Counted from the first letter of the stretch, positions 1 to 13,084 are shown. The stretch: 64,000 bases of DNA from Tubiluchus corallicola (GCA_030141605.1 JAQGDQ010000021.1:188001-252000); one strand, 5' to 3'. A program made the numbers and translations. The notes: generated from the sequence alone by a model not told the origin.

Positions 1-84
1 AAGAAAAAGAGAACAGCTGTGGAAAAGCGAAATGTAGTCGACGCTAGTGCTGCAGTACTATTGAATTTGTGTTTACATATCTAA
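1..84 (+). CDS. Possible last exon fragment of an upstream plus-strand gene
   Basis: Frame 1 is open from the first base to a TAA at 82-84 and encodes 27 residues starting KKKRTAVEKRNVVDASAAVL. The other two forward frames close quickly, and the first 60 bases are richer in G+C than the following AT-rich DNA, as a coding end followed by a 3' UTR would be. The stretch is too short to assign a function, and it could be chance. The upstream part lies outside the window. Confidence 0.25.
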   Translation, partial: KKKRTAVEKRNVVDASAAVLLNLCLHI

Positions 85-3000
85 ATAAGTTATGTTTTAT
101 GGTTGCAGTTGTAGGTGTGTGCTTGAAGTTAAGCATGTCTTTAGTTGTTTAGGTATAATTGACATCATGCAAATAGTCATTGGCAGCCACTTTACTTTTG
201 GGCCTAAACATTTAATTTTATTTTACATTTTGAACGTAGAATAATTACTCACATCACATTGTTTGCAACTCAAAAATGAGCCCAGTTTAACATAAATGGA
301 AATTAAGGCATTTGCAAAGTGTATATTGTTGGTAGGCTACCCTTTGCACATGCCTTAATTTCTGTTTATGTTAAATACATGGGTGTGTCTTACTTTTCGA
401 TCGCTAGATAATTGGTACAATATTGAAACCACAATTGTTGTGATCTGTTATTGTAAATGTTTGTCCTAAATTTGCTAAAATTATTACCATCATTAAATCG
501 TGGAGTGATCAAATGAAACGTTTTCAATGTCATTTATGTAACATACTAAAACTGTGTCTCATTTGGAACTATTGCCACCAATTTTACTTTTGTAACAGCA
601 GTATGCCTGTTCCTCGTGATACTATAACGCACAAATACCTGAATTACAATAATTATTATCCAATGAAAAATAGTTCTAATGCTTAGTAAATTAGTGAGAT
701 AAAAATCATTATTAATACTATTTCTACAGTAGGTGCCACTTAATAGACTCACTTTGGGATGGAAAGCTTTGATACAATTGACCGACTGAATCTATATAGT
801 ATAGACGTTTGAGTCATCACTCTTCAGCTTAGTATGTACTACAAAAGCTGAGAACTTTAAATATTGGGTCTTTTCCCTTATACTCTATTTTTTTCAAAAT
901 TAACTCTGCGCTCTTAGTTGCTCTGTGCTGCTTATGCTTGTAATTACTAAGAATACTCGTGCTGGATAGGTGGCACAACAGCAACAGTTAATTGATCAAA
1001 CGTTCAGTGGAAAACAGCAAGAGCTGCAAAAGGAAACCGCAATTGATTAAAAGTTTAGCTTCCATAAATTCTTGGGCAACAAGGTTATTTACAGCGGACA
1101 AGCAGGTGACAGATTCAAAGGTAAGATGCTACCCTAGCAGAACTGCACACGATTACCTGCTTACAAACAAAACAGCATCTAACATTATCGTTTATCCTAT
1201 ATTATAGTGCCCAAAAACGAAGTAAAGCTGCCATATAAGTAGTAAAAGTTCCTTGACCAGACACAAGTGTCTCATTTTAAGTGCCTGAAGCAAACATTTT
1301 GAATTAAGTATGCGGAGTTATTTAAATCAATCGCCTACTGATTTTGTATACAGTGACAGATGTTTTTGAGCCAATTAAGCGACTGATTATAATAAATGAC
1401 ATCCACAATATCAAATAAACAACTATCCAATAGAGTAGGCATACAAACTATGTAATAATTTTACTGATGATGCAGAATTTGGCATATTTTTAACGTTGGT
1501 CATTTAGCCTGGCAGTTTTTTTGTTAACACCTGTTTTATGTCAAACATGCAAATTAAAGTTCAGTGATATTGGACCATCCCTTTCTACGAGACAGACAAT
1601 TTTTTTAAATTATTTACTGTGTAGTAATACCTTTTTAAATTATAAATCATATGTTGTATATAAATTATTTTTTATCGTTTTCAAGTGACTGTGTGTAATC
1701 GTGTGGCTTTTGGCTGTAAATGATTTAATTACACTTCCATCACTTTATAATTCACAATCAGTTTACATTCTTTATTTTTTGTCCTGTTAACTATTGTTTC
1801 ATACAAGCCTTTCATTTGTAGGGCGGTGCCTTAATATTTGATAGATTTCTTTGCTTTTTAGACTCTGCTCAGGTGGCTTGAAAATGAATATACTTCGAAG
1901 TTTTCATAAATCTATATGTTGATGTTTAAATTGTTGATTAACTATGAGTACTATTTCCATTTTGTGCATATTTCATTAATTCTTGTGAAGTTTCCTGACA
2001 TAAACCTATGGTCAATTGTCTACATTTATAGTGCATTCTGTTCATTGTCTGATCTCCTGCATTATGTATTTTTACTGATTTTGCCCAGTTCTTTTTAATC
2101 AAAGTCACATTATTCTATTCTATCTTATCCTATAGATTCAATGTCGTGCTCCTCTTATAACACTCCCTCTTTGTTAAGCTTGCACTGACACAGTTCTCCA
2201 TTGCAATATCTCACTTCTTAAAGGCATAATCATTTTTCTTTGTGTTTCCTTTTATCAAACTACATTTGACTATCAAAACATAAACAGCACTGCCAATAAC
2301 AAAGTACAGGAATTCTAAAAAGCCCTCCCCAAAGATTACACTAATCCTGGAACTCAAGTGTAAGTTACAGCAATGTCTGATTATGCATGCAAAATTGGTA
2401 AGTAGATCGGTAACTACCTGTAAGTTTCTTTTTAGAATCATATAATTATTACAGTAAGATTTTGCAGTTGAGCTAAAAACCATTTCCAATAACTAACGTA
2501 GCAAACCATGGTTAATGGTTAATTTTGTTCAGGGTATTCTAACCTTAACACCTAGTCACTTGTACAGTCTCTGCTAATTCTGTTAGGGGCACTTCTGTTG
2601 TGGAGTATAAGTACTGCATGAATGCTGGAAAAGAATCATGCTTTAATGGCAGTGGCTGCCTTGTTGAAAATTACCTAAATTTATGTAATTTTATTTTTGT
2701 GTAACTAGAATGGCAGTGCTAATGGATTTCACCTACAATGTTCTCAAAAAAATTAATGCCTCTTTTAAAGTTTCAGCAATGTTAGTGGTTTTTTGCATGC
2801 CAGCCTGGTAGATGGTCTTGCCTCTGGGGTCTGAAGAAGTTCTTGCACTTCCTCTGACCTTTGGCTTTTACAGAAGGTAAGGTATTTACAGTATTATTTG
2901 TTTGGTTTGAAGGAGGACTTTCTGCATGGGTGCTATCATTAAGTGGAAACAGTATCCAGTTTTGAATCACAGCTCGAGAGTTAAAATCAACTTATGGTTA

Positions 3001-3243
3001 AAATATTGAAAGGACCAATATTTTTTCTTAAGCATGATTTATTGAAAAATTGTTACCTCGCAAACATACTTTTTCATTATTGCGTGCAGTGATGTATGCT
3101 TAGATGGGCAACCAGCACGTGCTTCTCAGCGAGAGAAAACAGGTGTACCAGATCAGCTTTAAGTTTCTACTGATATTAGCTGTGCAAATTTGTTAAGCAT
3201 CAGAATGAACTAAAATGGCATTGGCTAGGTCAGTGAATGTTAT
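85..3243. other. AT-rich non-coding stretch
   Basis: I see no exon with credible splice borders and no RNA gene here. Short open frames (for example near 992-1207 and 2211-2489) have no recognisable motif and read like AT-rich noise. It may be the 3' UTR and flank of the gene suspected at the left edge. Confidence 0.5.
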
Positions 3244-3685
3244 TACCGTATTTTCCCGTGTATAAGAGACCCTTTTTTGCTCAGAATTTTCACTTTAAAA
3301 ATAGGGGGTCTCTTATACATGGGAGTAAGTCTTTTCAATAAGATGCATAAATTGTGACACTAATGATTTTAAAGAAATAAGTGCTCTACAACTGTTTTGC
3401 GTGTCGCGTTCGACTATGAAGCGGTTGTAAGCAATACAAGCATCGTGACACAGGCATTATCTCCTCGTTTTCTCTTTTCCTGTTACAGGTTTGCAGGTAC
3501 GCACTTTAATATACACCAGTACTCTTTTTCTACAACACATTAACTGGTTTTATTTTGTTTTCAGTACCGCACTGAGTTGAAAAAAGTTGTACTTTACCCT
3601 CTAAAAATGTCCGTCTGAAAAAACTTTTTTCCAGAATTTTTGCCTAAAAATTGAAGGGGTCTCTTATACACGGGAAAATACGGTA
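3244..3685. mobile_element. Fold-back MITE with mariner-type TA ends
   Basis: The element begins TACCGTATTTTCCCGTGTAT and ends with the reverse complement at 3656-3685, giving inverted terminal repeats of about 27-29 bp, apart from short mismatches beyond. If the outer TA is read as target duplication, the ends start CCGTATTTTCCCG, as in Tc1/mariner-type MITEs. A second inverted copy of the repeat core (GGTCTCTTATACATGGGA) lies inside at about 3306-3325, so the left arm is itself folded. There is no transposase frame; the element is non-autonomous. Confidence 0.8.
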
Positions 3686-5300
3686 AATTTTGTTTGCTTA
3701 TCTGATAATTAGCTTGTAGTAGTATCCAACACTACTTGTTGGCCTAGCCATTTTACCTCATGCAAAAAATGAGTGGACATTAGTGGGAAATAAATTGTAA
3801 ACATGTTTACTTAGATGCTGATTTTAACTGCTAGTCTACAGGACAGGTCTATACGCAGATTTAAATTATTATTAGTGTATATAGTAAAGCAAATTAAATA
3901 TGTTTTAGCTGTGACTTTATTGTATAGTAAAATAATCCCGTGGAATTATAAAAGTTGTGCCATTTAATGCTTATTCACTTAACAGTCCCAAATTCAAATA
4001 CTGGGTCAAAATTTCTTCTAACTATTCCTCTTTACTTTCCGAAATTAGTAAGCTACATTGGTAATTTATTACTAATTTATCTGTTTATGTTCATATTGAC
4101 GAATATAATGGCTATACTGTTTTCTTTGCAGATAAAATTTTCATTGTCCGCAAAAAATTCTTTTATTTCTCTTTTGACTTTCACATAAGAACATAAATTT
4201 ATGAAAACTTTTTAAAGTTTTTTTTTAAATTTTTAACTCGCATTTTTTATATCATTTAGATAGCTACATATTTTACAAGGTGATTTTTGTGTCCAAAAGA
4301 CAGTTAAACTTCATTTCTGTGGCAGTGTACCACCTGCCGGCTCAATCCAGAATATTCTCGAATTGTGTCAAAATATTTGTTTAGGTTGTTTGTTGTGCAT
4401 AAGACATGTGGAGTCAAGGGCGGTTTTGTACAGGAAACCAGTATCATCTGGTTATGCATGGTTCAAGAGAAGGTCATTTATAATCCCGCAAATAATATAT
4501 CTACGAGATTAGCTCAATAAAATCATCTGTTGATCAATGTCATGCAAAGGTCAGTCCTAGAATGGGTAAATAAAACTTTAAAGCACAGTGCCGATGCTAA
4601 CAGTTTAATCTAAGTTGAATATAAACCAGTAACAAAATGTAATGCTAGAGCAACATTGAAGTACAGTTTAGATATTTAATAAAACTGTAAATTAAAGTTA
4701 TAATGTTGTGTAAATTAGTACTGAATATATCACTGAATGTATGCTTTTTAAAATGCAACTATATTAAAGTTGGCAATAAATGAAAAACTCATTATTAGGC
4801 CTACAAATAATTAAAACTACGATTTTCTGTTACTACCTGTTTCAGCAATATATATTGTGGTATAATTCAGTGGATTTCTATTCTTGCAAATTTTTTCATT
4901 ATAATAAATACAAGTTAATCAAGTTTTATTGATCTACAGAAATGTTCTTTACAAATCTGACTTTCCTGCAAATGCAAATAAAAATCGTAGAACTGGTTAG
5001 AAACCAAATTAAACAGGCTAAGTTTTCCTTGAAGTTTACTAAACTCAAAGGATTAAAAAATCAAGGTATTCTGATTATAACCCATTTGAAGATATACACT
5101 TGCATTATATAATTTAAATCTGATAATTCAAACACTATATTCATAAAATTAAAGATAAAATTATCTAATGAAATTACTTTGTCTGAAATTGATTATTATT
5201 ATTTTTTTTGGTGCCTGAGTGTTTAACATATGGCACGTATTTTTAATTTTGTGCTCACTTATCGCCTTTCTTCACTTTGTGGTAAAATACAATTACGCAG
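3686..5300. other. AT-rich intergenic DNA
   Basis: Nothing with coding signature is visible. On the minus strand this is downstream of the butyrobetaine dioxygenase-like gene; a reverse-strand AATAAA lies at 4925-4930 and an ATTAAA variant at 5242-5247, either of which could serve as its polyadenylation signal. Which is used cannot be told from sequence. Confidence 0.4.
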
Positions 5301-5301
5301 A

Positions 5302-5395
5302 ACCTCGTTTTAAGAACGAGTTCCGACTTTCGTTATGCTGGTGCAGTGAATTATGGGAAACCACCGCATTCTTTAGAACGAGGTTCCTCGAAAAT
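5302..5395. repeat. Short inverted repeat beside the dioxygenase stop codon
   Basis: Left arm GAACCTCGTTTTAAG and right arm (as reverse complement) GAACCTCGTTCTAAAG are nearly identical and about 60 bases apart. The right arm ends only a few bases from the stop codon at 5399-5401 of the minus-strand gene, so the repeat would fold in its 3' UTR. It could be a tiny MITE or an RNA hairpin. Confidence 0.55.
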
Positions 5396-5398
5396 TGT

Positions 5399-8048
5399 TC
5401 AACCAAAGTTTTCCACTCTGCCGCTGCTGAAGTCTTCTGTTAGAACATTCATTCTGGATACAATGACGTCTTTGCTCAAGTACATGCCAGTTAAGTGACG
5501 GTGTACAGCCTGACCATCGTCCACGTACTGGCCACGACCATGCAGAACCCGTGTGTTGTGGAATGCGATTATGTCACCTATAAAAACATTTACTAATAAA
5601 AGCAGAGCTGAGTCATAGTAGATAGAATTGTAAATAACCGTCATAAGTAAAACCAGTTTTTGTATTGAAAACATTGCCTGCCACTGATAATTAGTTATCG
5701 TAGAAGGTGATTATTGGAGTCTTACCTGGCTGAAGTTTAATTTGAAAGAGGTGTCTTGGTTCATAGCTCAAGTCCCAGAATGTCCGCAAGGCACGGTAAA
5801 CATTGGGAATCTCTTCAACGGGTGCTTCTATAACTTGTCCTCTGATGTGATTGTTTAAGTGAATTTTCTCTACTGCTCCTTGCTCGTTCAATCTAAAAGG
5901 GACATCAGCTCATGTGTTATTTGTTTATAATTCTGGAATAACTTCATTATGAAATTCAGCATTATCCCAAAAGTACAGAATTTAAACCTTTCCCCAATTT
6001 TAGTCTTTGTTTTGCAAAGTAATAAGCACTGCTTATGCCATGAGTAGATATAAACTCTAATTGTGCTTAAAAAACCTCTCTGGCTACACTTCATTATTTT
6101 ATTTTATTTTAATCAAATCTAACAAGTCTGGTCTCCAGTACAGATTTTCTTTCGATTGCGTACTTGACTGGTTGCATTTTTAAATTTGTAAAAAAAAATT
6201 CCGTATTAAACCACTAGTCTGCTATGTGTCAAATTCACTCTGCACGAATAGTGAAAAATTTATTGAGAAATTAGAGTACTTGCTTTATGGGATAGTACAG
6301 CTTCCTAAGGTAGTATTTGTAATCACTTTCTTTTCCCTTGTCGAGGAATTGAATTCTAGTTGTGGTTAAGTACTCGTAGTCCTTGGGATACTCATGCTTC
6401 ATAACCTCAGCAATCTTGAAACCGTCTACAAAATGGTTCTCTCCGCCATTTGATGATTGGCCGATGCAGTGTAAGTACTGAAACTGAAATTTAACAGAGT
6501 CAAGGAACGGAATCTGCCTAACATAAGACTGAGTATGGGTATTATTATACTTAAGTGTTTGACTGCCATTTTTATTTCTCTTGAAGTCTGTGTATCAAGG
6601 AGTAACTTTAATGAGGCATCAGTATCTACTGAATCATTGTTTTTAAATATAGGATGTCCCAAAATTCACAGATTGCCTAGTACTGAAGAAAACAAACATA
6701 AAAACATACAAGACATAAACTTCTAATGAAGGGCAGCTGCAGTCAAACAATTACAAATACATCCTGCAGCTGCACAGGTAATTGTAACTAATTTTAACTT
6801 ACATCCGGTATGCAATAACAAGATGTCAGGTCGACATGCAGTCCCAGAAAGCTGTTAGTATATGCCATGTTATTAGGCGCTTGTTTTGTTATCACAGTAA
6901 AAAACCTGCTAAATATTGCAAGTAAAAAAGGTTTAGTGAGACTAAAGTACCTAGAGACAAAAAGAAATAGTCTAAGTTACATAACAGAACAGATTTATTA
7001 AAAGATGAAGTGTGTTACACAGTCTGCGTGATTATACTAAAGTGCTGTTAAGAATGCTGGAATTATTGAAAAATATGGAGGATAGTTAAAATAGAATAGG
7101 TGCGTTTTTTATGTTGTTATAGCCACTTGCCAGAATGATCAACGTCTTAAAAAGTACACATATATGAACAACACCCCTTCTTTCAGAAATTTACCTGTGT
7201 CTTGATCTGGTGTGAATCTGTGTTAGAAATAGTTTTTGATGCATTAAAACACTCATACTAGCTGAAAGGCTTTTGGGAGTGCCAGCACATCATATGACAA
7301 TTTACAACTTATGAGATTGCTAGCTTAAACTAAACATTCAACATGCCTTTAAAAATAAAAAAACTGATGTAACTTACCCATAGTGGGTTTCATTGACATA
7401 TCCCAGCAGCTCTGCCAATTCTGATAAAACGTTTTGCCTTAAAGGAGCATCCTTAATGAGTGCAATTCCATAACGCAGTAAAGACCCCAAGTAGTTATGT
7501 AGCACCTTGGTGTCTCCCATCACATCAGCATAATTACAACAATACAGAGAATTCCCGATTTTTTCCATGCCCCACAGTTCTTGCATGTAGTTGTCAATCA
7601 TCTGCCTTGGTTCTGCATTGAAGAAGTGTTGTTTACGTAGAAATTCCTGTTTGTAACAACTCTCACTTCCATCCTCCCATTCGATGTACAACTGGCCATC
7701 CTTCATTGATGCAGTTTTTGCAGACATGTCCAGGTTCCAGTCGGTCAGCATCAAGGTCCGTTGTCCATTGCTGGTGTTAAAAATCTTTGCACAGTTGTCC
7801 CGAAGCCATACAAGCGGATAATACATTTGCTGTCCATCCAACCACATGACTTCTACCAACTTATTTGACCTGTGGAGCGTGACTTTAACTGCTTCTGGTG
7901 GCTTAACACCCTGTATTGTCTTGCCTACGTATTTTGGCGCATTCTTCAACTGCACTTGTGGCAGTGCTTTTGCATGACTGGTGGAAATGTTCCTGTGGAC
8001 AATTCCAAGGGATCGCTGCAAAGAAATCCTCACGATGTTGCTAAACAT
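5399..8048 (-). CDS. Gamma-butyrobetaine dioxygenase-like enzyme, mitochondrial leader
   Basis: Five exons: 8048-7378, 6905-6803, 6483-6284, 5892-5726, 5577-5399; joined in phase they give 439 residues. The family is Fe(II)/2-oxoglutarate oxygenases that hydroxylate gamma-butyrobetaine to carnitine. Visible iron ligands are H247 and D249 (GLHVDL) and distal H408 (HRHLTGMY); LHCIGQSSNGGENHFVDGF and NTRVLHGRGQY are typical of the BBOX branch, and the C-terminus (SRMNVL) fits BBOX better than TMLHE. The N-terminal domain has WLRDNC but lacks the CxCxxC cysteines and histidine that bind zinc in the human enzyme. An extra Arg-rich leader (MFSNIVRISLQRSLG) suggests mitochondrial import, whereas human BBOX1 is cytosolic. 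Intron 3 has a GC donor (ATAAA|GCAAGT), required to keep phase. The exon 3 acceptor has two AGs six bases apart; I used the upstream one to keep FQYLHC. Exact substrate is inferred. Confidence 0.92.
6282..6284 (-). other. GC donor splice site of dioxygenase intron 3
   Basis: Exon 3 must end in phase 2 so that exon 4 reads LNEQGAVEKIHL. The only site meeting this is AAA|GCAAGT with GC at 6283-6282; the nearby GT (GCAA|GTACTC) gives the wrong phase. The rest of the site, AAGT, matches the strong consensus that GC donors need. Confidence 0.8.
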
Positions 8049-8181
8049 GTTTTTTACTGAAAGTAATGAAAGCTGATTAGCAATTTGATACTGTGTACAG
8101 CTACTAAAGTATTTATTGTTTTACTTCTCCTTGCTAACGCTTTTGGTATTGTGAACGTAATTAAACTTTGCGCGCTGAGCC

Positions 8182-8209
8182 TATTTATACTAGCAACGCA
8201 AGTGACGTG
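8182..8209 (-). promoter_or_regulatory. TATA box and CRE-like site of the dioxygenase gene
   Basis: Read on the minus strand there is a CRE-like CACGTCA at 8209-8203 followed about 14 bases later by TATAAATA at 8189-8182, then GC-rich DNA. A start site some 30 bases downstream, near 8155, would leave a 5' leader of roughly 105 bases before the ATG at 8048. Spacing and order fit a core promoter; use is inferred. Confidence 0.5.
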
Positions 8210-8249
8210 CAGAACGTTCTAGGCGGGCTGGCGAAGCTCATACTTTCGT

Positions 8250-11200
8250 ATGTAATGACTTATGAGAGTTGTTTTGGGTGGATTTGGCAATTTGCCAAAT
8301 AGCTGGCAACGGCATGCAAAACGGTTAATGTATATCTATAATTATAAATGGACATTAAGTGATAAATTGTTTTATATATTGTTCGCATTTTTTACTCTTA
8401 TTCGACGTGATTTTAAAATTAGTTATGAAACAAAACACTGAAACTAGATTACAGTAGCAGAATCACGATTTCTAGCACTTCGTAATTTTAACGACAAATA
8501 CTAGCTATGCCTTAAGACTGTTAGTAACTGGTGCAAACTGCTGAAATCTGGATGACAATGCTTAAACAGAGACACAGAGAGAGGACGGGGGATTTCTGTT
8601 TGCTCTTCTTATAAATAAACGTGTCATAAATGCAAACAGACCTAAAAGGAGAACACAACTGATTAAACTTATATCGAACTCACGTATCGTGAAAAATTAT
8701 ACCTGTGGAAAGTAGTCATAAAATTAGACGTTTAATAAAAACGGTTATTTTAGAAAATGAAAATGGGCCTGTTATAGTATAGTTAAAACAAAATGGGCCT
8801 ATTATGACTTCAGCACGAGCCCTTTTTGCGTTAACTGTGTTGATATTGTTTCAAGGCCTTTGAAGTTGTGAACAGTCAAAAATAGTAAAGTTTCAAAATG
8901 TGCTGTAGCTACTTAAACATGAATCCCCAGATGAAGTCAAATAACAAGACTAACCATATTTTTACTTTTACAACTAATATCTGAATCGACATCCAATTTA
9001 CTATCTGTAGACACACAAGCTGATGGAGAAACGTGGGGGTGGGGGGGGGAGGCGAGAGCGACAGACCAGGGAACAGACAGTTTAATTTTACTTTGATTGT
9101 AGCTTTACAAAAATAAGACATGCTTACATGCAATTTATTTTACAAACACGATGGTAGATGGCAGCAAAGGTATGGAATGCTTATAATTTATAGTTACACA
9201 TCTTGCTTGCCAGCTGCCTGCGGAATCTTAACATGGATCTGTACTATAATTTTAAGTATGTAATTGATATGTACTTAAATGATTGATATGTAATTGATAT
9301 GTACATAGCTGCAACAGCAATTGAAATGTTCAATTGTTTTTAACAACAATTGGAAGTAAGCAAAAACAATGGAATTAGGATTACACTGATTCGAGAAAAC
9401 AACCAGGTTACCTAGCCAATTTAGGCTCATTTGTTGTTTGTGTGCTAATTTGGTGTCCTAGAGTATGTTGAATGGCAATACAATGGCTTGACAGAATTTC
9501 TCAGTTTCTCAGCATTTGGTTCTGGTTGTATGGTTACCTTCCTTTACACAGTGTTATAATATGCAGGGATCACAAAACTGCTAAATTTAATCTACATAAA
9601 ATCTTTGACGAAAATGGCTGCTGTGCACTTTTTTATTATGTATAAAAACATGTAACAACATAAACGATATTGTTAAAAATTGAAATAAATGAATATTATC
9701 TGAAACTGCCATTTCAGAGATACGCTCCTTACATTAGTAATAAAAGCTTGTATACGCAGAACAGAGTTCGTAATTGATATTACATTCTCTAATGCAGAAG
9801 TAAAATGGCATATAATTTGTAGATTAATACATTTGTAAATTACAAAAGTCTGTATTTGTTGATAATTACTGTTTTAAAGAATAAGCATAAAACTTGATTG
9901 GATGAAATGATTTTGCAAGAGAGCATAACAAAATACAATTACATTTCAGGTATATTTTAGAACATTGCCAATCAAATTACGCATTTAAGTATAGCATCTT
10001 GTCACAAATTAGTAAAATTACGCAACAGTACATCTGGATTTGTAGGGTGAACACAAAAAATTGAACCCTTTTTAAAATGTCATAGAGCTTGGAATTTTTA
10101 TCAAATTTATATATAAATTTAGCGGGTAAACTGCTAAGAATTTAGTACTTGTACAACAATTTTTGCTAAGAAAGTTCAAAAAAATAAACAGTTTATGCCT
10201 GATATTGTAATTCAACATGTAAACTGAGAAAGTTAGGTATTAATATGATTGAGCTGTGTTTATGAATTGGATGTTACAATTTTATTTCATTCATTTTATT
10301 CATTGAGTCATTTTATCTAATTTTTTTAAATTCAAGTGATAAACCTAGGCCAGTGACATCATTTCTTTTTGGAAAGTTCCCTCATCAGTCTTTTTCTGTA
10401 ATACACTTTATTAGTCCTCAAGTATTTAATAATTATTTTGTCCTTTTCTGTAAATAGCATAGGTTTTTAAAATTTAGACATCTGAAAAATAAAGTGAATG
10501 AGTAAAGTCAATACAATTATAATAATGTCTAACCTTTTTTTCATTTTTATGTGCTTGATAACAATATGAAGCACAAAATGTTTATTATTTGGACTTTCTT
10601 AGCAAAAATTTGTATATAAGTGTTAGTTTGTCCTGTTACCTTTACATACAAATTAGATAAAAATTTTTGGCTCATTTCTCGTTTTTGTGTCCACTCAGTA
10701 TAATTAACGTTCTGTATAAGATGCGAAAATTTAATAATAAAAATATGGAGTAGTAAAGTAACAAGTTTGCATAGCCATAAAACAATGCTTTACGTTATTA
10801 TTTACACTAATTATAGTTTAATGTATTTGCCAGGACAACTTCCAGAGAAGTGGATTTATTGCTGTGACCGATCATTACCCGTCTGCATGACTGAGTCGGA
10901 CAGATTACCTGTGCGTTCTGAAAAACAAAATAAATTTGTTAATGTACTTTTCGTTCCAGTTACAAATGCACTTACCAGTTTTGAAGAGCAATTTAGTAAC
11001 ATGGCAAATAGGTTTTCTGCATCTAAAATAAATTTGTTCTGAAATTGTGTGAAATTATTTAAGGTTTTTGGTTGTACCTTGCTAATCTCCATATAGTGGC
11101 TGTGGTGACAAAACAATTGACTGTGAGATACCGCAGCCCTAATGTTAAATGGTCTCCAAGCACCAAGCAGATTTGTTAAAGTGTATTTGACTTTATGGCT

Positions 11201-11488
11201 TTTATATAATTTAGTATGCAGTTTAGCAGCATTTGGGTCACTGCAAGCCTAATAATGTTCATGGCAGAATTGAACCAAGTTTATCAAGTTTTACATGAGA
11301 CAATAAACCAGCAAAACTAGCAAACTTATCTTTTTCAATTAGAGAAATTGCCAGAGCAGTATCTGCTGACAATTTATTTGCATGGGGTCAACCATTTATT
11401 CACAAGCTTGGTCAGCGCTGCTATAATTTTGGTGCCGAGAACACACTGTGACCAGTGGCTCTTTGTAGAAAGTTACAAAAAACAGTAG
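8250..11488. other. Intergenic DNA upstream of the dioxygenase gene
   Basis: No exon is credible. A G-run (9031-9050, GGGGGTGGGGGGGGG) and short duplications of TTGATATGTAC around 9265-9305 are the only notable patterns. Short ORFs at 8909-9133 and 10767-11116 overlap on opposite strands and have no motif. Confidence 0.5.
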
Positions 11489-12730
11489 TAGAGGTGTACA
11501 TGTTCTGAATTTTTAAAACCGATCCGATAGTTTTTAAGAATCTTTCCCAATCACCAATCGATCATTAGTTGTAGTTTTTTCTCCAATCAACTAATACTAT
11601 CACTGATTGATTACTAGAAAAATATGTGCTTTTGATAGATTCAACAAATTTTTAATGGCAAAAAATGTCAATTTGTGCAAATAACCTACAATAATGTTTT
11701 TTCTACTTTTTTGTTAGCACTACTGACCTTCAAAATTAAGGTTTATATGTTTCTTTATGAAATCAGCAGGTTCTTGCCTGATGCTAATACTTTGCATATG
11801 TCTGATCAAATTTGTGGTGTTGAGCGAACGACTTCATAGTTCCACATAAACTGTATTTTGTTTTGAAATTGTCTTTTTTTATTTGTGCTTTTAATTGCAA
11901 TCCTTTTACTAGATAGTTGTGCTATGAACCAGACATTCTAACTTGCAGATGAAAATAGGGAGATTCCACAAAAATTCAGTAAGTGTCTGAAGAAGCGCTG
12001 TAAGCCTGGCTTCAATACTTTTTTGCATTCCGGCATTTTAGCTGCTTGGTTTAATACCAAAGCTGACAGTAGAAGTACCTTTCAGACCACTTTTTAAATG
12101 AGGGTTCCATACATTTTAGAAATTTAGACGCATAGGAAAAGTTTTCTGGCTTCTTTTCGAATATGGAACAATATATTCCCCAAGAAGAAAGATTGCTTTA
12201 AACATTTGAGCTAAAATCTTGCTCATAATGTGTCTAAAATTGGATTGCGAAATAATTTTATTTTAACCTAGTCGTCATTTATCTAGAGCCTGTCATATCG
12301 CGAATGCACTTCACATATCAAATTGCATCACAGTTTGACTTAGTGGTTTCATTAGCCAAAAGCTTCTTGTCTCTTTTTGAAGATTTTAGTGGTTTCATTA
12401 GCCAAAAGCTTCTTATCTCTTTTTCAAGATTTTAATCACTGTGTTGTGATTTTCAGTGTTGTCTAAGCAGTGAACATGGACAAATCTATTTAGAACCAAG
12501 GGATGCATATGGTGTATTGTATCTCACTGTGCATTTTAAGTATTATCTTGCAGAGCTAATAAATTTAGTTTGTTGGATGCATAACTACATAACTGGTCGG
12601 GTATTGGCACGGATCTGTAAAATGAGTTTTCCAATTTGATTTTAGGTTGCTTCCTTTACCCCCTTTCGATCACCGATACCTACTGATCGGCCTTCGATCA
12701 CCATTACTTGGCCAAATCGGTACACCTCTA
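11489..12730. mobile_element. Degenerate hAT-like DNA transposon remnant
   Basis: The left end reads TAGAGGTGTACATG and the right end, in reverse complement, TAGAGGTGTACCGATTTGG, a terminal pattern often seen in hAT elements. Flanks (AAACAGTA and AAAATAGT) resemble a decayed 8-bp target duplication. CGATC-containing motifs (CCGATCCG, CAATCGATCA, CCGATACC, GATCGGCC) cluster near both ends like subterminal repeats. No intact transposase frame is left in the 1.24 kb. It lies between the unknown gene and the dioxygenase gene. Confidence 0.6.
12341..12432. repeat. 46-bp direct tandem duplication
   Basis: Two adjacent 46-bp units starting TAGTGGTTTCATTAGCCAAA (12341-12386 and 12387-12432) differ at only two positions. 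They sit inside the hAT-like remnant and must be recent relative to it. Confidence 0.95.
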
Positions 12731-13078
12731 AAAATAGTTTAAAGTGCAAGGGCGGATACAGGTTTTAGAACAACGGTGGGCACAACAGAAAAGCAGTTAG
12801 AGGATCTGGGGACAGTGTAAGCTCCCCTGTGAGTTCCACCTGCACAACAATGCATTTTATAATTCATATAATTATAAATAATTATAATAGTTCTAATGCT
12901 TATAATTCAAAGAAAATATTCATTTGGTGTGTTGTAAAAGTCACTGTGCAAGGGAGGGCCAAGGTCCTAGGCTCACCCCATAAATCCGCCACTGAAGTGG
13001 ATTTCATAACTGAAAATAAACAGCCATTTTATAAAGCATTTAGATGAGGCAGACACAGTGTTTCAATTTCAAATAGAT

Positions 13079-13084
13079 TTTATT
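13079..13084 (-). terminator. Candidate polyadenylation signal of the unknown gene
   Basis: Reverse-strand AATAAA lies 85 bases downstream of the stop codon at 13169-13171, a normal distance for a short 3' UTR. It is the nearest canonical signal. Confidence 0.5.
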
